NCBI GenBank assembly: GCA_019058245.1
Contig: JAHPZJ010000030.1
Coordinates: forward strand, 1 to 64,000
DNA: 64,000 bases
DNA from: Promethearchaeota archaeon
GTDB lineage: Archaea; Asgardarchaeota; Lokiarchaeia; Sigyniarchaeales; SOKP01
Reading direction: 5' to 3'
In this document: positions 10,162-19,159 of the stretch, one piece after another
Layout: each line of letters opens with the position of its first letter
Numbering within the stretch: position 1 is the first letter of the stretch
The notes under the pieces: model-generated
What the model was told of the DNA's origin: nothing
The model's input: only the letters and a program-made list of their open reading frames with translations
The model's database searches: none
Translations under genes and position numbers: made by a program

Positions 10162-10518
10162 TTACAGTTTTTCTATAAGTTGTTCCAATTCTTGGAATTT
10201 TTTTTTATAATTTCTTAGTATTTCTTCAGAAGAAACTAATGTATTATATGCTTCTTCTTCTGCAGTCTCTTTAGTCTTTTCAGCCATTTGTGCTGTTTTT
10301 TCAGCTTGACTAGCGGCTTTTTCGGCAGGGATTCGACCAAAATAATAACCTAATATGACTCCTCCCCATCCTCCCAAAATTGAAAAAATACCCTCTGCAC
10401 TCGTTAAATCTATTGGAGATGCAAATAAAGCAGGCCAAAGCAATATTAGTGTATATACAATAATAAATATTCCAATAATTGCAGTTATAACTTCTTTAAA
10501 TATTGTCGTTGAAAACAC
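10162..10518 (-). CDS. Two-helix membrane protein with coiled coil, in the element
   Basis: A 118-residue protein: two hydrophobic helices (about 8-30 and 41-60, the latter glycine-rich, ILGGWGGVILGYYFG), then a long heptad-like helix rich in Ala, Glu and Lys (AEKAASQAEKTAQMAEKTKE). The start given is GTG; the frame stays open about 16 codons further upstream without ATG, GTG or TTG. It precedes the 43-residue gene, whose ribosome binding site overlaps this stop codon. Topology suggests a membrane-anchored cytoplasmic coiled coil. Holin-like or toxin-type roles are conceivable but unsupported. Confidence 0.6.
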   Translation of the reverse strand: MFSTTIFKEVITAIIGIFIIVYTLILLWPALFASPIDLTSAEGIFSILGGWGGVILGYYFGRIPAEKAASQAEKTAQMAEKTKETAEEEAYNTLVSSEEILRNYKKKFQELEQLIEKL

Positions 10519-10837
10519 TTTAGGTTCTTCTTTTTTAATGTTGTTATTATCATTTGACAGGTTTCACACCTCTGTTTTTAATAATGTAGGATTTCTATTA
10601 ATACTTAAAATAATAAATTAGAAAATCATTTTTTGATATTTAAATATTACTCAAGAGTTAATAAATTTGAAAATTATGATGATCTTTTATTCTTAATATA
10701 TTTAAGCACCAAAATTCGAAATTTTATTGATTTTTCCCATGAATTTTATTCTGGGAGCAAAAAATTTTAATAAGCAAATCTAAATATTTCTGAACGAGCG
10801 ATAAAGGTAATTAAAATTGAAAATAGATTTTAGAATT

Positions 10838-11098
10838 TTATGAAAAGTGTAATAAATACACATATTGCGAAAGATCAAATTTTTCGTATTTAAGATCTGG
10901 ACAGTCTTCATCTCTAGTAGGAATATCCCAGAAATTGTCGTTGTTGTTTAAGATAGGTGTTAAAGCTAGCTTTAAAACAAAACTATATTCATCAAAAAAG
11001 AAATTATGATAAAACACTTTGTTTATTGGATCATAATCAATATACATTTTAAATTTAAATATAGAGTCATTTAGAGTTTTCATATAGTCGAATATCAT
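10838..11098 (-). CDS. Hypothetical protein of the element (86 aa)
   Basis: Begins MIFDYMKTLNDSIFKF and is rich in aromatic and acidic residues (YIDYDPINKVFYHNFFFDEY). The composition looks like a small folded protein. It is the first minus-strand gene inside the right inverted repeat, 320 bp upstream of the membrane protein gene. No family is recognised. Confidence 0.45.
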   Translation of the reverse strand: MIFDYMKTLNDSIFKFKMYIDYDPINKVFYHNFFFDEYSFVLKLALTPILNNNDNFWDIPTRDEDCPDLKYEKFDLSQYVYLLHFS

Positions 11099-11383
11099 AT
11101 TTTTGGATTCTACAGTTGAATGGATCTACATTTTTATAAAAAAACTTACTTTTAAATATTTACTTTTCTAAAAATGTAAATTATCTATTCATTGGAACTT
11201 TAAATGCTTATATAAAATAATTCATAAAAACTATTACATAGAAATTCAATACTAATTTTGTAATTACGGAAGAGACTTTGTGGCTAATCAAAATAAAGGA
11301 AACAATGATTTAAAAAAGGTTTTTAATTAATTTCATTAATTTTTAATATTTAAAATTTCTGAAGTTTATCATTTTAGAATATT

Positions 11384-11721
11384 GACAATCATAATAATTT
11401 ACTTTATTCTACACTATAAGCATTTTTTCTAAATCATTCAATTCTTCCTATAGGGGAGTAAGGTTATGTGCTATACAAGATTTTACTAAATTAAAAAATA
11501 TTTACTATACGATAATGTCCCTGAATTCTTTTACTTAGGATTGTTTGCATTCCTAAATAATACATACCTTAAATAACATATATTAGTATTAGCGAAGAGA
11601 AGGATATATTATAATATATAATTTGAGCTAATAGCGTCTCCCCATAAACCTGATCTAACCTCAAATAAATTATTCTTCTCCTAAAAATATCGCTCAAATT
11701 TGTATTCCTTCCTCCTTTTAA
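11384..11721 (-). repeat. Right arm of long inverted repeat
   Basis: Reverse complement of 9343-9677 with scattered substitutions. The outer end is ...ccttcctccttttaa. No ORF inside. Confidence 0.8.
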
Positions 11722-12306
11722 TGACCGATTAATTTGCTACTAATATTTCTTTTTAACTAAGTAAATTCGATACAACACCCTTTATCGCCTTCTTAATTAA
11801 ATCTAAAAAATTAGAATGATTAAAGATGATTAACTTGAAGGATAATGCTTTTGGATTTTTCCATCTTTACAAACGATCATCCTACTTCCATCTCTATAAT
11901 TGAATTCTTTCCATTCTTCATTTGTTAATTATTTTATATGATAATAATCAGGTAAATCATTTAGATCAGTTATCATGCATATAATTTTGAGTATTGCTGT
12001 AGATATAAAATATATAGATAAGTTCAAGAAGAGGTAGTTATAGATGTAGATGAGTGCAGATATTTAACCATATTCAAAAAAATGGAAGAATTTATTATTT
12101 TTAATATATGATATTGGTGGAAATATCAGAAATATCTATCAATATGTAAAGGATTTTATTCAGGATGGAGAAATTACCATTCGAAGTATTGTTATAAAAC
12201 ATTAAATTTTCTTTAAAAAAAATAGTATGTATCTCAGAACGAAACAAAAATACGTTCAGAGAGAATAGAGAGCAGGATCGATTAAAAAAGAAATAACTAG
12301 AGCAGG
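11722..12306. other. Decayed region beside the element
   Basis: No intact gene. Besides the remnant at 11830-11976, the plus strand between about 12070 and 12205 holds pieces that read like protein in two different frames (VDECRYLTIFKKMEEF, then YQYVKDFIQDGEITIRSI ending at TAA), as expected of a frameshifted gene. Nothing is identifiable. Confidence 0.35.
11830..11976 (-). pseudogene. Small gene remnant with in-frame TAA
   Basis: From the ATG at 11976 one frame reads MITDLNDLPDYYHIK, then TAA, then LTNEEWKEFNYRDGS and on to a normal C-terminus ending KHYPSS. Both halves look coding, and the nonsense codon splits them. The parent protein is not recognised. Confidence 0.35.
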
Positions 12307-12762
12307 TTAAATTCCAAACTCATTTTTTACCCATTCTCGCCATACGGGGTCATCAAAATCTTCATGAGTCATCTCTCCCTGACGAAAGGTTTCAAAACAT
12401 TCTATACATGACCATTTTTCTAACCAAGGAACCCACACGAGATCAAGATCAGTAGGACGATCTTTGGGGTCAAGCCCCTTCTCTATTGCTTTATCTAAAG
12501 AGATACAAGCAGCTCCGCTATTACATTGCAATGTTGATCTTATAAAACGATGATATAATTCATTACATTTTCTGCTAAGTTGCCCTTTTCTGCGTTGTTG
12601 AGATGGGGTTAATTTTTCCTTTTTGAACTATAAATCTTCAAGTCTGGATAACTTATTCAATTCTTCTTTTACAGCTAACTTCAAAATGATTCTCAGATTA
12701 TTTCGCACGCGCCGTATACATGGAGTTCTTAACACGATTTTATGAATTTTTTTTGATCTCAT
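12307..12762 (-). pseudogene. Amber-interrupted gene for a small Cys/Trp-rich protein
   Basis: One frame is open from ATG 12762 (MRSKKIHKIVLRTPCIRRV) to the stop at 12307 except for a single TAG at 12628-12630 (codon 45). The longer downstream part is clearly protein-like: SRKCNELYHRFIR, then CNSGAACISLDKAIEKG, WVPWLEKWSCIECFETF and DDPVWREWVKNEFGI. A TTG at 12531 would give a 74-residue product without the first half. TAG is a normal stop elsewhere in this window (rps7, the GT5 gene, the luciferase-like gene), so nonsense mutation is more likely than recoding. GC-richer than its surroundings. Family not recognised. Confidence 0.55.
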
Positions 12763-12826
12763 TGTTAATATCAAATTTAATTTAACTTATATTTTTTTGG
12801 GCACTTATAAATTAATAAATTTTAAA

Positions 12827-13816
12827 TTAAATTATTGGATATATGTTTTCACGTAAATACACACTTAAAAACCACTGCCAAAAACTTTTTCTCATTCTCT
12901 CACTAAGAAAAAGCTTACTATTCATTGGTTTTTTACCATTTAAAAACAATTTATAATCATTCTCTATCGGAGAATATCTAAATTTATAAAAATTACTATA
13001 ACCTTCATCTCTATTTAAGAAAAATGCTTCGTATCCTTCTTTCTTTACTATAATCCATCGTTTAATCCATTTATTTATAGTAAAATCATCTAATCTATCC
13101 CATATTTTTACTTCTTTTCCTTCTATTCTTACTTCTTTGCCCCGAAATTCTTTTAAGAAAGTAGATTGGTAATCGAAGTCTTTAACAAATGGAATTTGGA
13201 TTAATTCATATAAGTGCATTAAACGATGCATTGCCAACTGGGTATTATAACCAAATTTACTAAGTTTATCAAGCTGATTATGATATTTATGCATCAATGG
13301 TGCCAATGCTATAACAAAATCTTCAAAAGGTATTAAATTCTTTGAATAATCGATATCTTCCGAAAATTTAAATATTGTATATATTGCCTTTATTTTTTCT
13401 AAGTGATGCCTTTCAATGTCAATTCTATATGTCTTTCCTTTTAATTCCGCGTCTTTAATGAACTCTTGACCCCAAATATCAAGCCCTAAAGTAATTTTTA
13501 ACATTTCTACCACTTGGATCTCATATAAGAAATCCCAATAATATTTTATATAATCATCTTTAACAAACTCTCCATTTCTTTCAACTACTTTATCAAGATT
13601 ATCAAGTGCAAGTTGATGAAATTCCTGAGCTAAAGTGTCTGATGATGCTTCGATCATTAATTCTTTCATCTCATCTACTTGAGTATTTGTAATTTCCCTT
13701 CCTTCAAGCGTTTTCTGTCTAAAGAGATTTCTATCATATCCTATAGATTCTGCTAGTGTTGTGGGTGAATAAAGATTATATCTTACCTCTGGAGTATCCA
13801 TCTTTGCCTTAGTCAA
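12827..13816 (-). CDS. Hypothetical protein (329 aa)
   Basis: A soluble protein of 329 residues, starting MTKAKMDTPEVRYNLYSPTT. The sequence is mostly helical, rich in Lys, Asp, Tyr and Trp, with no cysteine pairs, no membrane helix and no nucleotide-binding motif that I can see. The C-terminal third is aromatic (FFLNRDEGYSNFYKFRYSP, KSFWQWFLSVYL). It lies between the amber-interrupted gene and a truncated beta-helix gene, in a stretch that looks accessory. Its length and intact frame argue for a real gene; no function is assigned. Confidence 0.6.
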   Translation of the reverse strand: MTKAKMDTPEVRYNLYSPTTLAESIGYDRNLFRQKTLEGREITNTQVDEMKELMIEASSDTLAQEFHQLALDNLDKVVERNGEFVKDDYIKYYWDFLYEIQVVEMLKITLGLDIWGQEFIKDAELKGKTYRIDIERHHLEKIKAIYTIFKFSEDIDYSKNLIPFEDFVIALAPLMHKYHNQLDKLSKFGYNTQLAMHRLMHLYELIQIPFVKDFDYQSTFLKEFRGKEVRIEGKEVKIWDRLDDFTINKWIKRWIIVKKEGYEAFFLNRDEGYSNFYKFRYSPIENDYKLFLNGKKPMNSKLFLSERMRKSFWQWFLSVYLRENIYPII

Positions 13817-13857
13817 TGTCAGTATTGTGTAAAATAAAGCATCAAAATCAAGTCTAA

Positions 13858-14196
13858 AACTATATTGATAATAGTAGTATACAAGGCATAAGTCTAGGTG
13901 ATAGTATGAACAATATTATATACAAAAACACAGCCACCAATAGCTATTATTATGGAATTTGTATAAGAAACAGTGATTATAATACCATTTCGAGAAATAA
14001 TTTAGCTGGATCTAGAATTCTATGTATTTTGGAAGAAAATTGCGAAGGGAATGTATTTCGAAATAATGAATCATGCGATTATGGGGAAACTGATCAAGCT
14101 ATTCCAAGCTATAACCTATTTTTACTAGTGGGTATTATCCTTATAGCTCTTCTCTTCATTCTTCGAAATAGATACAAAAAAGGTAAAATAATTTAA
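13858..14196 (+). pseudogene. C-terminal remnant of a surface beta-helix (NosD-like) protein
   Basis: The frame opens directly after a TAA with SSIQGISLGDSMNNIIYKN, i.e. in the middle of a right-handed beta-helix repeat (N.I..N.. spacing), continues through further N-rich turns (NSDYNTISRNNLAG), and ends in a membrane anchor (FLLVGIILIALLFIL) with a basic tail RNRYKKGK. Intact members have a signal peptide and hundreds of residues of repeats before this; none is present upstream. An ATG at 13906 would allow a 96-residue product but leaves no complete fold. I take it as the 3' end of a gene lost by rearrangement. Confidence 0.65.
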
Positions 14197-14438
14197 TCCC
14201 AACCTTTTTTTTTAACCTGAGTGATTTCTAATTTTCCTTAGAAGTTCAAGGAATCTATTAGAGTCAGTATTAAATAGTATAATAGAAAGAGTGATTTTGG
14301 TATAATACTTGTAATTTGTATTATTTTTCTAATATAAAAATGATTAAAACTTTAGATTCAATATTTTTCAAATCTAATTATTAGTTAAAATTAAAGTAAA
14401 TAAGATAAAAACTCTTTGAGGTTTTTATATTTAGTTGA

Positions 14439-15056
14439 CTAGCGCGCTGATACAGCTATTCTCTCAATCTCATCTTTACGTTTTATCGCTCTAGATTCTT
14501 GACTATTACTTGATGCTAAGATTAATTCTTGAGCTAAATTTTCTTCGAATTGCCTTTCATTAGAATGAGATCTTGCACTTATGGCTTGAGACAGATACTT
14601 GATAGCAAGATCGACTCTGCGCTGTGGGGCGATATCTACTGCTGACGCATAGGATATCCCTCCCATTGCTATTTTGGTAGTCTCTTCTCGAGGTGCAGCT
14701 GCCATTATTGCATCTATTAAGATTTGAATAGGATTTTCACCAGTCAATAATTCAATTAACGTAAAGGCATTTTTAATACTTTTAATAAGTTTACTTTTTT
14801 TACCTGAATTATAAGAACTCTTATGACCTCTAATTTTACTTCCAATATATCCTGGAGATAGTAATCTATTTACGAATCTCTCAATTATTGAAACTTTAGA
14901 GGTTTTCCAAAATCTTCTATGCTCATGTCTACCTGCAGAATGAGGAATAATGATAGGTTTTAAATTGATATAATTTTCAAGAGTTCTATCATTAATTTTA
15001 ATATCATCAAATGGCCATTTGTTGAAAAGTCTTATTTCTTTCTTTGTTTTACTCAT
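14439..15056 (-). CDS. rps7: 30S ribosomal protein S7 (uS7)
   Basis: A 205-residue uS7 that nucleates assembly of the 30S head. Recognised from the archaeal uS7 pattern: KSKLIKSIKNAFTLIELLTG, NPIQILIDAIMAAAPREETT and the C-terminal SNSQESRAIKRKDEIERIA. It follows rps12 with a 14-bp gap on the same strand, as in the archaeal str operon. The genes that usually follow (translation elongation factors, uS10) are missing; downstream is 240 bp without genes and then the beta-helix remnant. It ends in TAG. Confidence 0.95.
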   Translation of the reverse strand: MSKTKKEIRLFNKWPFDDIKINDRTLENYINLKPIIIPHSAGRHEHRRFWKTSKVSIIERFVNRLLSPGYIGSKIRGHKSSYNSGKKSKLIKSIKNAFTLIELLTGENPIQILIDAIMAAAPREETTKIAMGGISYASAVDIAPQRRVDLAIKYLSQAISARSHSNERQFEENLAQELILASSNSQESRAIKRKDEIERIAVSAR

Positions 15057-15070
15057 ATATATTAACCTTT

Positions 15071-15511
15071 TTACCGTAGTGGTTTCTCTTTCTTTCCAGC
15101 TAAAAGTGCTTCAAGACTTACACCGTTTACTTTTACGACCCTATATCTTACACCAGGAAGGTCACCTATACTTCTACCTTTTGCACCACCAATTCCCTCA
15201 ACTATGACTCGATCATGTTCCTCTATGAAATTAAGAGCTCCATCTCCAGGAAGGAAAGCAGTCACACCTTTTCCGTTCTTCTTCAACTGAACCCTTACAC
15301 ATTTTCTTATTGCGGAATTTGGTTGCTTACTCTCTCGACCAACCTTTTGTAATACAATTCCAAGAGCTTGGCAAGATCCCTCAAGAGGGTCAACCTTTTT
15401 CTTTAATTGGAGTTTTCTTCTTTTGTATTTTGTTTTAGACCATCGAAATTTTTTTCGATTTGCTTTTAGTTTTCTTGCAGAGTATAGTCCTTTTGGCACT
15501 TCTTTTGTCAC
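15071..15511 (-). CDS. rps12: 30S ribosomal protein S12 (uS12)
   Basis: uS12 of the decoding centre. The diagnostic block [14 protein letters not shown] and the C-terminal [22 protein letters not shown] are present. The frame is open further upstream, but those codons encode a hydrophobic stretch unlike uS12; I choose the GTG at 15511 ([15 protein letters not shown]), which gives 146 residues, matching archaeal uS12. It is followed by rps7 14 bp downstream and preceded by an M28 peptidase gene rather than nusA. Confidence 0.93.
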   Translation of the reverse strand: MTKEVPKGLYSARKLKANRKKFRWSKTKYKRRKLQLKKKVDPLEGSCQALGIVLQKVGRESKQPNSAIRKCVRVQLKKNGKGVTAFLPGDGALNFIEEHDRVIVEGIGGAKGRSIGDLPGVRYRVVKVNGVSLEALLAGKKEKPLR

Positions 15512-15615
15512 CAAAATAATATTTAATATAATGTGTAAAAATATCTCATAGAACTTAAAATTTATGTATATAAAGTACAATTCTTAAAGATTATTTTTTT
15601 TAGATTGTAAACAAG

Positions 15616-16854
15616 TTATTCAACTCTCGAATCGAGGCTTCTTATAGTATTGTAACAAATATCAATACATCCATTTAGATTTTCAGCAGAGCATAACTCA
15701 GGAATATCCTTCTTGGAATGTATATATTTTAAGTCTTCTTTTGATAAAAAACAAGTTACTTGGAAGCCTTTCTTGCCCATTTTTTCTGTAATCGCTTTAA
15801 AAACTAAATGATCGCTTCCAGTTCCGAAAGAGGGTTTTGATTTTTTAGAGGGGATTCTATTTTGTGTGTCAGATGCTCTTAAAACATCATTTAAGTTTTT
15901 ATTTAATTTTGTCTTTTTAAATAAACCAGTTTCATCAACTAATCCTATGTAAGTACCTACCATATCTATATTAATATTGAATGACTTATTCAAGTTATAA
16001 TCATGATTTAAATTTTCCAAATGTTTGGAACAATAATTTTTTGAACCAAAATGTCCCATTTCCTCAGCTCCGCACCATAAAAAGATTACATCAGTTTTCT
16101 CGAGAGGATTTTTTTTAACTAGTTTTGCTAATTCAAGAAGAACTGCTATACCAGATGCATTATCAATTGCTCCAACAGATAAATCGGTAGATTTCATAAA
16201 AAAGAATATTGATACTCCCACAAGCAATATAATGCCTATAATTAAGGAAATCATTCTTATCCATAAATAAATAGTTTCAATTTGAATTATAATTAACGAG
16301 ATAATAATAGACCAAATTGAAAGTATTAAGTTTATTATTATATGTGAAAATAATAAGAATAGTCCAGAAAGAAGCAATATTTTTGTTATCTTGTACGGAA
16401 AATTATTAGAAATGGAATCATGATGAGCTGAAAAAATAATAACAGGTCTTTTAGGATATAAATTTCTAGCCTTTATGGTAGCTATAATATTTTTAGACTT
16501 TCTCTTCTTTCCAAAGGATATATTCCTTGAATAATCAAAAAAATATTTATTCAGAAAAATTAAAAATAGAAAAAATAATCCATCAAGAGGAAGAATTAGC
16601 CATGTAAAATCAGGAAATAACAGTAATATCTCACTTCCACAAACAAATATGAATAACCACAAAAAAATCAATTTTCTTAAAATGCTAAATGAATTTGACC
16701 ATTCAAAAGATTCTAGATTAAATGCAACATTTTCTTTATCCAGTTGATTTTGGATGTAATTTATCGCTTTAGATTCTCCCTCAGTTGCTGCGTAACGTGT
16801 AAAGCTTAATGATTTTATATGGTTTATGGCAGCATTCTCTTCATATAAATTCAA
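15616..16854 (-). CDS. M28-family zinc aminopeptidase with membrane segments
   Basis: A 412-residue protein combining several membrane helices (about 60-110 and 180-235) with a split M28 peptidase fold. Zinc ligands and catalytic residues are visible: FSAHHDSIS, GAIDNASG, the Glu pair in GAEEMGHFG, NIDMVG and GSDHLVF. It should cleave N-terminal residues from peptides at the membrane. It sits between nusA and rps12, where archaea normally have no gene, so it has been inserted into the ribosomal operon; 104 bp separate it from rps12. Substrate unknown. Confidence 0.85.
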   Translation of the reverse strand: MNLYEENAAINHIKSLSFTRYAATEGESKAINYIQNQLDKENVAFNLESFEWSNSFSILRKLIFLWLFIFVCGSEILLLFPDFTWLILPLDGLFFLFLIFLNKYFFDYSRNISFGKKRKSKNIIATIKARNLYPKRPVIIFSAHHDSISNNFPYKITKILLLSGLFLLFSHIIINLILSIWSIIISLIIIQIETIYLWIRMISLIIGIILLVGVSIFFFMKSTDLSVGAIDNASGIAVLLELAKLVKKNPLEKTDVIFLWCGAEEMGHFGSKNYCSKHLENLNHDYNLNKSFNINIDMVGTYIGLVDETGLFKKTKLNKNLNDVLRASDTQNRIPSKKSKPSFGTGSDHLVFKAITEKMGKKGFQVTCFLSKEDLKYIHSKKDIPELCSAENLNGCIDICYNTIRSLDSRVE

Positions 16855-16937
16855 TTGTGAAATAAAAATACCTTCTAAGGAGTAATTTAATAATTATATT
16901 AATATTAAATTATAATTATAACTTTATTACAAACCAG

Positions 16938-17414
16938 TCAGATATTCTTAGTGTTAATAATTACATTATCAACTTCAAAATACCTTAAAACTAATTCTTT
17001 AATTTTCCTTATCATAGAACCATCTTTTCCAATAGCTTTTCCTCTATCTTGAGGACGCACAGTAATAATTACCGTTTTCTTTTGTGTTCTATTTTCTTTT
17101 ATTTCAATATTTTGGACTAGAATAGAATTCTTAGTAGTTTGCAAGATATTTTGAATGAATTTATTGAGATCCTCAGAAAAAGCAATAACATCAATCTTTT
17201 TATTGAGTTTTGATTTTAAATCTTTAACATGCTCACCTGCTTTTCCTATTGCTTTCCCTACATCCTCTTCTTTAACTAGAAAAATAATAACTTCAGATCC
17301 ATTCTCGTTTGATTTAAAAATCAAACAATCTTTGATTATTGCTCCTGAAATATTATTAAATAAGGAAATAAGCTCCATTGATTCCCTATCAATTTTAATA
17401 TTCTTCTTTAACAT
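16938..17414 (-). CDS. nusA: Archaeal NusA-like KH-domain protein
   Basis: A 158-residue RNA-binding protein with two KH domains: GKAIGKAGEHVKDLKSKL (about residues 51-70) and GKAIGKDGSMIRKIKEL near 128-146. It lacks the N-terminal and S1 domains of bacterial NusA, as is normal in archaea. It probably binds nascent RNA near RNA polymerase. Its place after rpoA2 and rpl30e is the canonical archaeal order, which supports the call. Confidence 0.93.
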   Translation of the reverse strand: MLKKNIKIDRESMELISLFNNISGAIIKDCLIFKSNENGSEVIIFLVKEEDVGKAIGKAGEHVKDLKSKLNKKIDVIAFSEDLNKFIQNILQTTKNSILVQNIEIKENRTQKKTVIITVRPQDRGKAIGKDGSMIRKIKELVLRYFEVDNVIINTKNI

Positions 17415-17442
17415 ATAAGTATCAAGCTAAGTATAGTTTGCT

Positions 17443-17817
17443 TTATTTTGTTTTTAAGGTTAATAAGTCGGAATCTCCAAAATCGATTACACCAATGAGG
17501 GAAATCATATAAGGTTTAGCACATGCTAATCCTAAATCCCAACTTGAACCATTATATTTATAGATAAATAGTTTATCTTTTAAAAGAGAATTAAAATGGT
17601 TTATTTGATTAAGTAATTCTATTGGACAATTATTACTCACTATTAGCATCTTAAAAGGATTATCTTTGAATAAATTCTTCAAAACTTGGTTTTTTCCATA
17701 TAAGATTTTACCAGTCTTATAAGCAACTTTGATATTGATATCAATATCAAATTCTTTAGTTTTTTTCCTACTTAAATCAAGTTTTGGAGCATCAGTTTTG
17801 TTCTTTCTCTTTGCCAT
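17443..17817 (-). CDS. rpl30e: 50S ribosomal protein L30e (eL30)
   Basis: A 124-residue member of the L7Ae/L30e/S12e family that binds kink-turn RNA. The eL30 core is visible: VAYKTGKILYGKNQVLKNL, the NNCP turn and LGLACAKPYMISLIGVIDFG. The N-terminus has an extra basic, probably disordered tail of about 25 residues (MAKRKNKTDAPKLDLSRKK). It lies between rpoA2 and nusA in the usual archaeal order. Confidence 0.92.
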   Translation of the reverse strand: MAKRKNKTDAPKLDLSRKKTKEFDIDINIKVAYKTGKILYGKNQVLKNLFKDNPFKMLIVSNNCPIELLNQINHFNSLLKDKLFIYKYNGSSWDLGLACAKPYMISLIGVIDFGDSDLLTLKTK

Positions 17818-17921
17818 GATAATTTCAATCAGTATCTATATAATATGTAATAAGTATACTACTTTTTTAACTTTTATTTAAAGCTTTTTAATGCTATTTA
17901 TTCATTATTAAAAGTATTTGG

Positions 17922-19127
17922 TTAACTACTTCTTTTTTTCTTCTTTTTTAATAAATCTAAGTTAGCATCCAGATCAAACATTATATTTACACGTCCCGAA
18001 CCAATTGGTGAAATTTGTCCCACTATAACATTTTCTGGAATTCCAAGCAATCGTTCTTCCTCACCGTATAATCCAGCATCAAGTAATTGATTTACTGTGA
18101 CCTCAAAAGCAGCTCTAGCGAATACACTTGATTTTGAGCCGGAAATTCCATGCCTACCAATAGATTGTATAGATCCAGAATAACACATTAAATCAGCTAA
18201 AATTAAAAGATGTCTTAAATCCACATCTAAACCTTGTTGTTCAAGAACTTTTTGAGATTCTATAATTATCATTTGACGTGCAGCTTCAACACCATATAAC
18301 TTTTCAATTTCATGAATATGATTTGAAACGGTTCTTGTCACATCTACACCTTCAATCTGTATAACACCCTGCATGTTAGTACCTTCTGTTTTTATTATCC
18401 ATTCTTTTCCATCGTCAGAAGGAGTCAATAATCCTCTTTTTACCCCTCTAATTCCTTTTACAACTTTTTTAAGTATTTTTTCTCTTAGTTTTTGTAAACT
18501 TTGTAGATCTTCTATTCCTGGATCAATAATTATCGAGTTTCCTTCACGTTTAATTGTTCCCTTTTTTTTATAGCGCTTTAAAATTTCAGGAATTTCATTA
18601 ATTTCAATTCCTTTTTTCTCACAAATTTCTGGTATCAAATTAATTACAATATTCCAATTTACAAAATCAAGATCAACATCATGGGTTATTTGTTCTATAC
18701 GTATTTGTTCAATTCGATTATGAACCTCAATTGCTTTTGCTTCACTTTCGTGATAAGGTTTTTCCAGAAAAATCGTCATTTGAGGAGTACTGGGAAAACG
18801 GCGTGCATCTACAATTTCGATGAGACGTGGTAAACCTTGGGTTACAGAGAATTCTTCTACTCCTGCGTAATGAAAAGTTCTTAGAGTCATTTGAGTTCCA
18901 GGTTCTCCAATAGATTGGGCTGCTACTGTTCCTACTGGTTCTGAAGTTTCTACAAGAGCATTACTAAAATTAATATAAATTTTATTTAAAAGATATTCGA
19001 GTTGTTCTTCCTCTAATTCCTCATCAATTACTTTTTCTCTAATTATATTAATTAAATCTTCAGGAATTCCATCATTTTTTAAAATAGCTAATTCCTCATC
19101 CAATATTTTCTCAGTTATTTTGGTCAT
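17922..19127 (-). CDS. rpoA2: DNA-directed RNA polymerase subunit A''
   Basis: The C-terminal part of the largest subunit, encoded separately as is usual in archaea. Length 401. Visible landmarks are the start of the trigger-loop region ([25 protein letters not shown]) and the C-terminal clamp region ([26 protein letters not shown]). It follows rpoA1 with a 32-bp gap, so they are co-transcribed and assemble into one polymerase core. The tail is lysine-rich (KKKKKRSS). Confidence 0.98.
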   Translation of the reverse strand: MTKITEKILDEELAILKNDGIPEDLINIIREKVIDEELEEEQLEYLLNKIYINFSNALVETSEPVGTVAAQSIGEPGTQMTLRTFHYAGVEEFSVTQGLPRLIEIVDARRFPSTPQMTIFLEKPYHESEAKAIEVHNRIEQIRIEQITHDVDLDFVNWNIVINLIPEICEKKGIEINEIPEILKRYKKKGTIKREGNSIIIDPGIEDLQSLQKLREKILKKVVKGIRGVKRGLLTPSDDGKEWIIKTEGTNMQGVIQIEGVDVTRTVSNHIHEIEKLYGVEAARQMIIIESQKVLEQQGLDVDLRHLLILADLMCYSGSIQSIGRHGISGSKSSVFARAAFEVTVNQLLDAGLYGEEERLLGIPENVIVGQISPIGSGRVNIMFDLDANLDLLKKKKKRSS

Positions 19128-19159
19128 TACTAGATTCCCTTCTCTTTAATATATTATAT

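Larger units (their letters stand above)
9343..11721. mobile_element. 2.4-kb element bounded by long inverted repeats
   Basis: The left arm (9343-9677) and right arm (11384-11721) are inverted copies of each other, roughly 80% identical by eye, and enclose about 1.7 kb. Inside, on the minus strand, are a 118-residue membrane/coiled-coil protein, a 43-residue protein translationally close to it, and an 86-residue protein. No transposase, integrase or replication protein is recognisable. I saw no clear target-site duplication outside the arms. It could be a non-autonomous transposon mobilised in trans, or a remnant of an integrated element. The repeat structure is seen directly; mobility is inferred. 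Confidence 0.6.

Noticed and set aside
10355..10621. 88-residue plus-strand ORF in the element
   Set aside because: It is antisense to the membrane/coiled-coil gene and lacks protein-like character.
9343..11721. Provirus or plasmid integrated at a tRNA
   Set aside because: No tRNA, integrase, capsid or replication gene is visible, and the arms are inverted rather than direct.
12307..12762. Pyrrolysine recoding of the in-frame TAG
   Set aside because: TAG ends several ordinary genes here (rps7, GT5 and others), no pyl gene is in the window, and only one such site was found.
15512..15580. Upstream 23-residue extension of uS12
   Set aside because: It is hydrophobic and unlike uS12; the GTG at 15511 gives the normal length.
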